NCBI RefSeq assembly: GCF_000226095.1
Contig: NC_016474.1
Span: 4,526,001 to 4,590,000 of the forward strand
From: Thermothelomyces thermophilus ATCC 42464
Taxonomy: Eukaryota; Ascomycota; Sordariomycetes; Sordariales; Chaetomiaceae
Length of the DNA stretch: 64,000 nucleotides
Direction: 5' to 3'
The translations under genes and the position numbers were made by a program. Position 1 is the stretch's first letter. Every line of letters begins with the position of its first letter. The notes under the pieces are model-generated. The model was not told the DNA's origin and made no database searches. It saw only the letters and a list, made by a program, of their open reading frames with translations. Of the stretch, positions 59,119 through 64,000 are shown in pieces.

Positions 59119-61416
59119 TCACAAACCTCCGAGAACAAACTCCTGAGACTCCAGGACCGCCAAATGATCCCGCGCAAGATGATTAAAGCTCTGCACCTTC
59201 CTCAACGCATCCATACAAGCTTGGAAGTCGTCGTCAAGTGTCGACTCGCCTTCAGTCTCGAGCGGGCGACTTTGAAAGGCATAGTCGCCGTTTAGTCGTC
59301 TTTTGCGGTCCGCCGCCAGCTGCGACGCGCCGAAAAAGACGGCTAACGGCATGAATATGTGAGCCTATCCTCGTGCATTGTGCATTAGTCTCGCGTGTAC
59401 GACACGGACTGGACGCTGCGCCGATGTCAGCGACACAAGAGGACGGGCATGTCTCACCTTGAAATATCCGATATGCTCGTGTGCCTTGGCCATCCTAGCA
59501 ATTTCCTGCGCAGACCGCGTGGCACGCAAGCGATATTCGGCAACCTTGGCGTGCGACTGCTCATCCATTCTCGACGTTTCCGTGATCTGGCACATGAGGA
59601 TAGTTGTTGCGTGGGCCACCATGAAGGCGAAGAATATCATGGGATCGGCTATGGCTGAAACGACGGGTGCGTTCAATGACAAGGAGTCGAGTGTTCGCGT
59701 CAGGATGCCGTCCACCCATTCGTGCCGGATCCAAAAATCAAGCGACGGGTTTCCAAACGCCCGTTCGACGCCAGAGACATTGCTATGTGATAACGCACGA
59801 CCGCAGATGGTGACGGTTACGGCAGATTCCGCAAGGGGGGAGAGGAAGTTGTGGTCGCCTGACGCGATCGCTTCTGGCAGAAAACAACCCGGGATTGGAT
59901 GGCCGCTTTGAAAAGCCAACTCCGGGGACGGGAGGCGGGTACAGATCTGTCATAATGCAGGTTTAATGAGTGAGTAATCGGTGTGCCTTGCAACGAAAAT
60001 GAAGATCATCCAAGGAGCTCTCTGGTGTGATGGTGCGGTGTGACGATGCGAAACATACCACTTCTTCAGTCAGCGTCGGTGGACACCGGCTCTTGAGGCA
60101 ACCAAGGCGATCGAGACAGTAGGCCACCCAGAATGTCCTCCTTCGTTCCTCTCTAGCCACGGCATCTTCCCCCTCGACAGTATTTTCAGGGTTGTCCACC
60201 TCATGCAGGCGGGCGAGTTGGACGAGGCGGAACGCCCGCCCGGCACTGATCGAGGCCCGGCGATAGCTCGCACGGGCCAACTCGTAATAGGCCACGAGTA
60301 GCCACGCCTGGACGTGCTCGATGCGTACTGGTTGCAAATCGTCATCGGTTAGGTCCAGTGCCTCGAGCATTTGTCGCGTCTCATTGTATAGCATCTCTCG
60401 GGAGCTCTCGAATTGAGACGAAAGCGCCATCGAAAGTGTCCACATCGCGTACTGGAGGCAGAGCATGTAGCTGGGTCCATCGCCGTGCTGGGTCTGCCGC
60501 GCCCGAGCAAAGTACCGTGACTGGTTGAAGATGGGAACATTTGGGTGGACTCTGTCAAAGTACAACTGGTCGCTGAACGGGCATGCGGGAGTCAATTATG
60601 GGCAGGACAAAATATAGGGGAGTTGGGGAAAGTGAGAGGAAACCACCAGGGACGAACGTACAGGTCTGCCCGCATTAGGTCGTCAACAAAAGTGCCCCGT
60701 TGTGGCGATGGCGGTGTGGGCGGGAACTTGAAGGTTGAAAAGCCCATCGAATCGGATGTGGGGGTCATGGGAGGAACCTGCACGTTGATTTCGCCGTCCC
60801 AGATTGTGGAGTTGTGACCTGGTGAGACAAGCGTTGGAGATCCCCCATCCGAGATTGGCGTAGCTGTGTGAGGATCGGGTGCCGTCGCGGGGAGCGATTC
60901 GCCTGTGAGAATCGACAGCGTTTCAGCGCTGTTGTCGATGCTGAGCCGGCGCTCCAACGCAACTGCTCAAAGGTCCGATCAGTCTAAGGAATCCCTAAAA
61001 TCCGAGCCCTAAAAGATCGCCATGGCCGTTTGGTGACTCACCGATGCGGCTGCGCAGCGCTTTTAGGTCGCCTTTCTTGGGGCCCCTTGCGAGGCGGTTG
61101 TTGTTGATCTCGCAGACAATACCGGCGTCGGCACATGTTCCACATTGCGGTCGCTGTCTGTCGCCTGGACGCGGTGGTTTCCTTGTCAGCATCATCGGCC
61201 ACCATCTGCCAACGGCGAGCCGCAACCCGTCTTCCGGTCGGACCACGGCGACATCGTTGTCTTCGAGCTCGGCGCGTAAGACGAAAGGGAGTTATCACGA
61301 TTCTTACATCGCAGCTTCCGCTTTCGACACTCTTCACACGCTGCCCCCGGCAGTTGCCTCGGTTGGCCAGTGGTCCCGACCCCGTGGCTGCTGCCTGTAC
61401 GCTTGTGAGCAGCCAT
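59119..61416 (-). CDS. Zn2Cys6 fungal-specific transcription factor
   Basis: Six exons on the minus strand: 61416-61308, 61164-61042, 60962-60662, 60572-60059, 59946-59458, 59364-59119; introns are GTAAGA, GTGAGT, GTACGT, GTATGT and GTGAGA donors with AG acceptors; the product is 593 residues. The first intron cuts inside the third cysteine codon of the zinc cluster; splicing gives C27, C30, C37, C44, C47 and C54 in ACEECRKRKLRC followed by DRQRPQCGTCADAGIVC, then NNNRLARGPKKGDLKALRSRI, a basic linker and dimerisation region. A Pro/Ser/Thr-rich part covers about 80-165. The fungal_trans domain follows, with DQLYFDRVHPNVPIFNQSRY near 180 and RRRTFWVAYCLDRLGCLKSR near 330. This is the nearest regulator to the polyketide synthase (6 kb, opposite strand) and a candidate for the CGGAGT motifs, without proof. 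Confidence 0.9.
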
Positions 61417-63048
61417 GGGTGAAGACTGGATATTAGTAGGCGTCAGTGACTCTAGGATGGATGCTTAGGCAACACGCGGGAGGGACGGACCGGTCGGTTC
61501 TGGATTGCGTTGTCCTTGCAGGGTAGCCGGCCTATAAATCTGGCGTGGGAGGATCGCTCCTTCCAGCGGTTCTCGTTGCAGGGTTCAGGGACCGGGGAGA
61601 ATCCATGGAGGTAGGCACGCGAGGGCATTGCCGAGCACTGCTGCCTCCATTCCTAGACTACCCAGTCACCTTCCAAGTTAGTTGCGTGCTGATTGCTGGC
61701 ATGCCCTCCTGCCACGTCCTGCGAGTCTTCGACCTGAACAAGGGCGTGGTGGGATGGGGCGCTCTCCCCCGTTCCGTGCTGCAACCTGGTTCCGCCGATG
61801 CCAACACCTCGCTCTGTGTGGTCTGGACCAGGGCCCCCGGCTGCGGTCGACGACCGATCTTCGAGACGACTCCGGCCCATCGGACGCAATCCGTGATCCA
61901 TCGATCTGCCCCGGCCCCACCTTCGCGCTGCTCGGCGGGGGACTTGTGGGACATTGGTTTTGCTCAGTCCCATTGGTACCTTCACGACTGGGTGTGTGTG
62001 GTGTGTGTCTATGTGCTCCATCCACTCCACGCACTACTCTACAATGCCCGAGCAGGGCAGCTCTAGTGTCGCGGCAGGCGGGAAAAATGAAACGCTGACG
62101 ATGCTAAAGAAGCTAGTGTGCCCTAGCAGGGCGGACAGTGCTGATGCAGAGCCGAACACGCACAAGGAGCCCGCACAACTTCACACCTTCCCGCCCGTTG
62201 GACGCTCATCCAACGCGTTCAACCGGCAAACGTTCTATCTGCGACGCACCCCACCGGCTGCATGCTTGTCTGACCAAAGCACATACAACTACTTACATCG
62301 TACTACACTACACTACAGAGCACACTGCACGCGACTGGAAGCATTGAGCAATACCTCCGTGATCTCAGTGTACACAAGTGGTCGGTACCGTATATGCGCA
62401 GCACCGAAGATGATCGACGTGCTCGCTTCTCTGGGCCCACCCCTCCTAACGCCAGGGCGGGCTTCCTATCTGGCCCATAGCGCACAGCTAGCGGGTGATC
62501 GACAGCCGGGGCCTGACTTGGCACAAAGCCTGATCCCTGCCATCCCAAAGAGGGAGTTTGCCTGTCCATTGCTGTGCGCCCTGCTGCTCCCCTCAGCCCA
62601 ATTTCTGCCAGCGCCGACCCGCAAACGGATATCAAACGGATATCCTTTCCTCGTCTGGTTGCCCCATTCAGCCTGCAGCTGCGTCGGCACCAGTGGTTCC
62701 CGCAGAGCATTTCCATAAGAGGCACGGACCACACTCTCGAGTACCGTTCCTCTGGCCCTGGGTCCGCCACAAAAACGCTCCGGCGGGCCATGGTAGGTAG
62801 AACTGCCGGGGATGATTGGTCGATCTCGCCAAACGCAACGCTGCGCCAATCAAACCCCGTCCTCGCCCGGTCCCCGGTAGTCCCCGGTAGTCCCCTGTCG
62901 TCCCCGATCGTCCGTTTCCAACTGCAGCGTACACTACACAGTTGCATGAACCACTGCTCTCGATCACAGTCATTGTCGCCGATCAACCTAAAGATCTTGG
63001 TGCTGGGCGAGAGATAGCTCAACGAAAGCCTCGTCACTTGTCGATATC

Positions 63049-63128
63049 CACTCTCCACTCTCCACTCTCCACTCTCCACTCTCCCCCACTCTCCACTCTC
63101 CACTCTCCACCACTCTCCACCACTCTCG
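63049..63128 (+). repeat. (CCACTCT)n minisatellite
   Basis: About ten copies of CCACTCT or CCACTCTC with small length variants in tandem. Confidence 0.85.
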
Positions 63129-63947
63129 CACCTTGCTGGCCTGGAGCCTCAAACCACGCGCTCGGCACTGGGACTCGGATGGCTCGGACAGTCACGGGAA
63201 GCACGCCTTAGCTCCATGCCTCATGTCGGAGCAGACTGGTAGATCGGGGTCGCCAGGGAACGCCCAAGCCACGTAACGGAACATCCCACGCTCGCCTCTG
63301 CATCGTGCATTGGTCGGGCGTGATGACGGGCCCACGCGCCCGCTGCAGAATCGGTGCCAATCTTCGTCGACCGTGATGCGGCTAACACGAAGCTTGACGC
63401 CAGTCGCGTCTGTATCGCATTGACAGAACGGCCTCGAACCCTACAGGTATGTACCGGGCTGCGATATCTATCTCTCGCACACTCCACTAATTAGCCCTGC
63501 TGTAGTGTAATTTAGGGCACCCTCGCGCGTGTTTTCTGGGTAAAAAAGATGGCAGCCTGGCGCCTCTCCAAGGATGTGCCCACTAGCCAGATCTCAACCG
63601 GATCTGTGATGAAGAGCGTCGGTAAAAAAGACCCGACGCCACCTCTTCGAGTTATCCGAGTCATGGGGTGCTCGCCTCGGTGAAAACCCTCGATATTAAC
63701 ATTCAATTCACTCAATCTACGGCGGGGGGACGGGGAAGAGGAGAGGGGTGACCACATTCGTGTTTACTCTCCCTACCGTGGCTGCGGGCCCAGTTCATCA
63801 GCCGGCGTCAGGGCAGGGTGAGACAGCCGGACGTCCGAGGACTCTAGAAGCGCATTTATCCGTCCCTCGACGCACGGCAAGATTTGAACATTGCGTAGGC
63901 ACCCGAAGATCAGCGGCTACCGAGCCGAAACCGTGGCGAAACGTCAG

Positions 63948-63981
63948 GTACCTACCTACCTACCTACCTACCTACCTACCT
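63948..63981 (+). repeat. (CCTA)n microsatellite
   Basis: About eight uninterrupted CCTA units near the window end. This is not the fungal telomere repeat (CCCTAA). Confidence 0.9.
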
Positions 63982-64000
63982 GCGTATGCGGTATTACATG

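Larger units (their letters stand above)
61417..64000. other. Long 5' flank of the Zn2Cys6 regulator, no supported gene
   Basis: About 2.6 kb to the window edge. Two frames of about 255-265 codons lie on opposite strands around 61954-63103 and overlap; neither shows a domain, and one consists partly of translated simple repeat. Simple repeats are listed separately. The promoter of the regulator lies at the left end. Confidence 0.45.

Noticed and set aside
61954-63103. Two overlapping frames of about 255-265 codons on opposite strands
   Set aside because: No domain, no start context, partly translated minisatellite (SGEWRVESG-type repeats), and mutually exclusive. Length alone in GC-rich DNA is weak support.
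63948-63981. Telomere-like repeat at the window end
   Set aside because: The unit is CCTA, not CCCTAA, and unique sequence follows it.

Overview
The window reads as nuclear DNA of a filamentous ascomycete. Genes are broken by short GT-AG introns (about 55-210 nt), third positions are GC-rich, intergenic regions are long, and the family mix is typical of Pezizomycotina: Zn2Cys6 regulators, a GH11 xylanase, a highly reducing polyketide synthase, APH-like kinases, DUF3632 and a Fot1/pogo transposon with RIP-like decay. The conserved proteins look like Sordariomycetes, perhaps Chaetomiaceae; that placement is from memory of families, not from a search.

Layout. 0-13 kb is mostly housekeeping: an HSM3-like proteasome chaperone (+), the Sec7 Golgi Arf-GEF (-), the pyruvate dehydrogenase E2 gene LAT1 (+) and a fungal APH-like kinase (+). 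15-17.8 kb holds a large Zn2Cys6 regulator. 19.2-20.1 kb holds a secreted GH11 xylanase (-) with three GGCTAA motifs upstream. A gene-poor stretch rich in homopolymer runs follows, to 24.7 kb. Then come a small secreted Cys-rich protein (+), a MYND-SET protein (+), a protein of unknown function with acidic and glycine runs (-), an Rds1-like ferritin-fold secreted protein (-), a CYP52-type P450 (+), a D-2-hydroxyacid dehydrogenase (+) and a 69-residue Cys/His-rich protein (+). A complete 1866-bp Fot1-type transposon with perfect 53-bp inverted repeats lies at 38.4-40.2 kb.

The centrepiece is a ten-exon gene at 44.9-53.3 kb for a 2582-residue highly reducing polyketide synthase (KS-AT-DH-MT-ER-KR-ACP) with recognisable active-site motifs in every domain. 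An SDR (-) lies upstream of it, and six same-strand CGGAGT motifs lie 350-690 bp before its start. Downstream are a DUF3632 protein (-), a putatively N-myristoylated small protein (+) and a second Zn2Cys6 regulator (-). PKS, SDR and possibly the regulator, the P450 and the dehydrogenase could form a loose biosynthetic locus; that grouping is inference.

Exon boundaries were derived by hand from splice signals, reading phase and family conservation. No clear tRNA, rRNA or CRISPR was seen.
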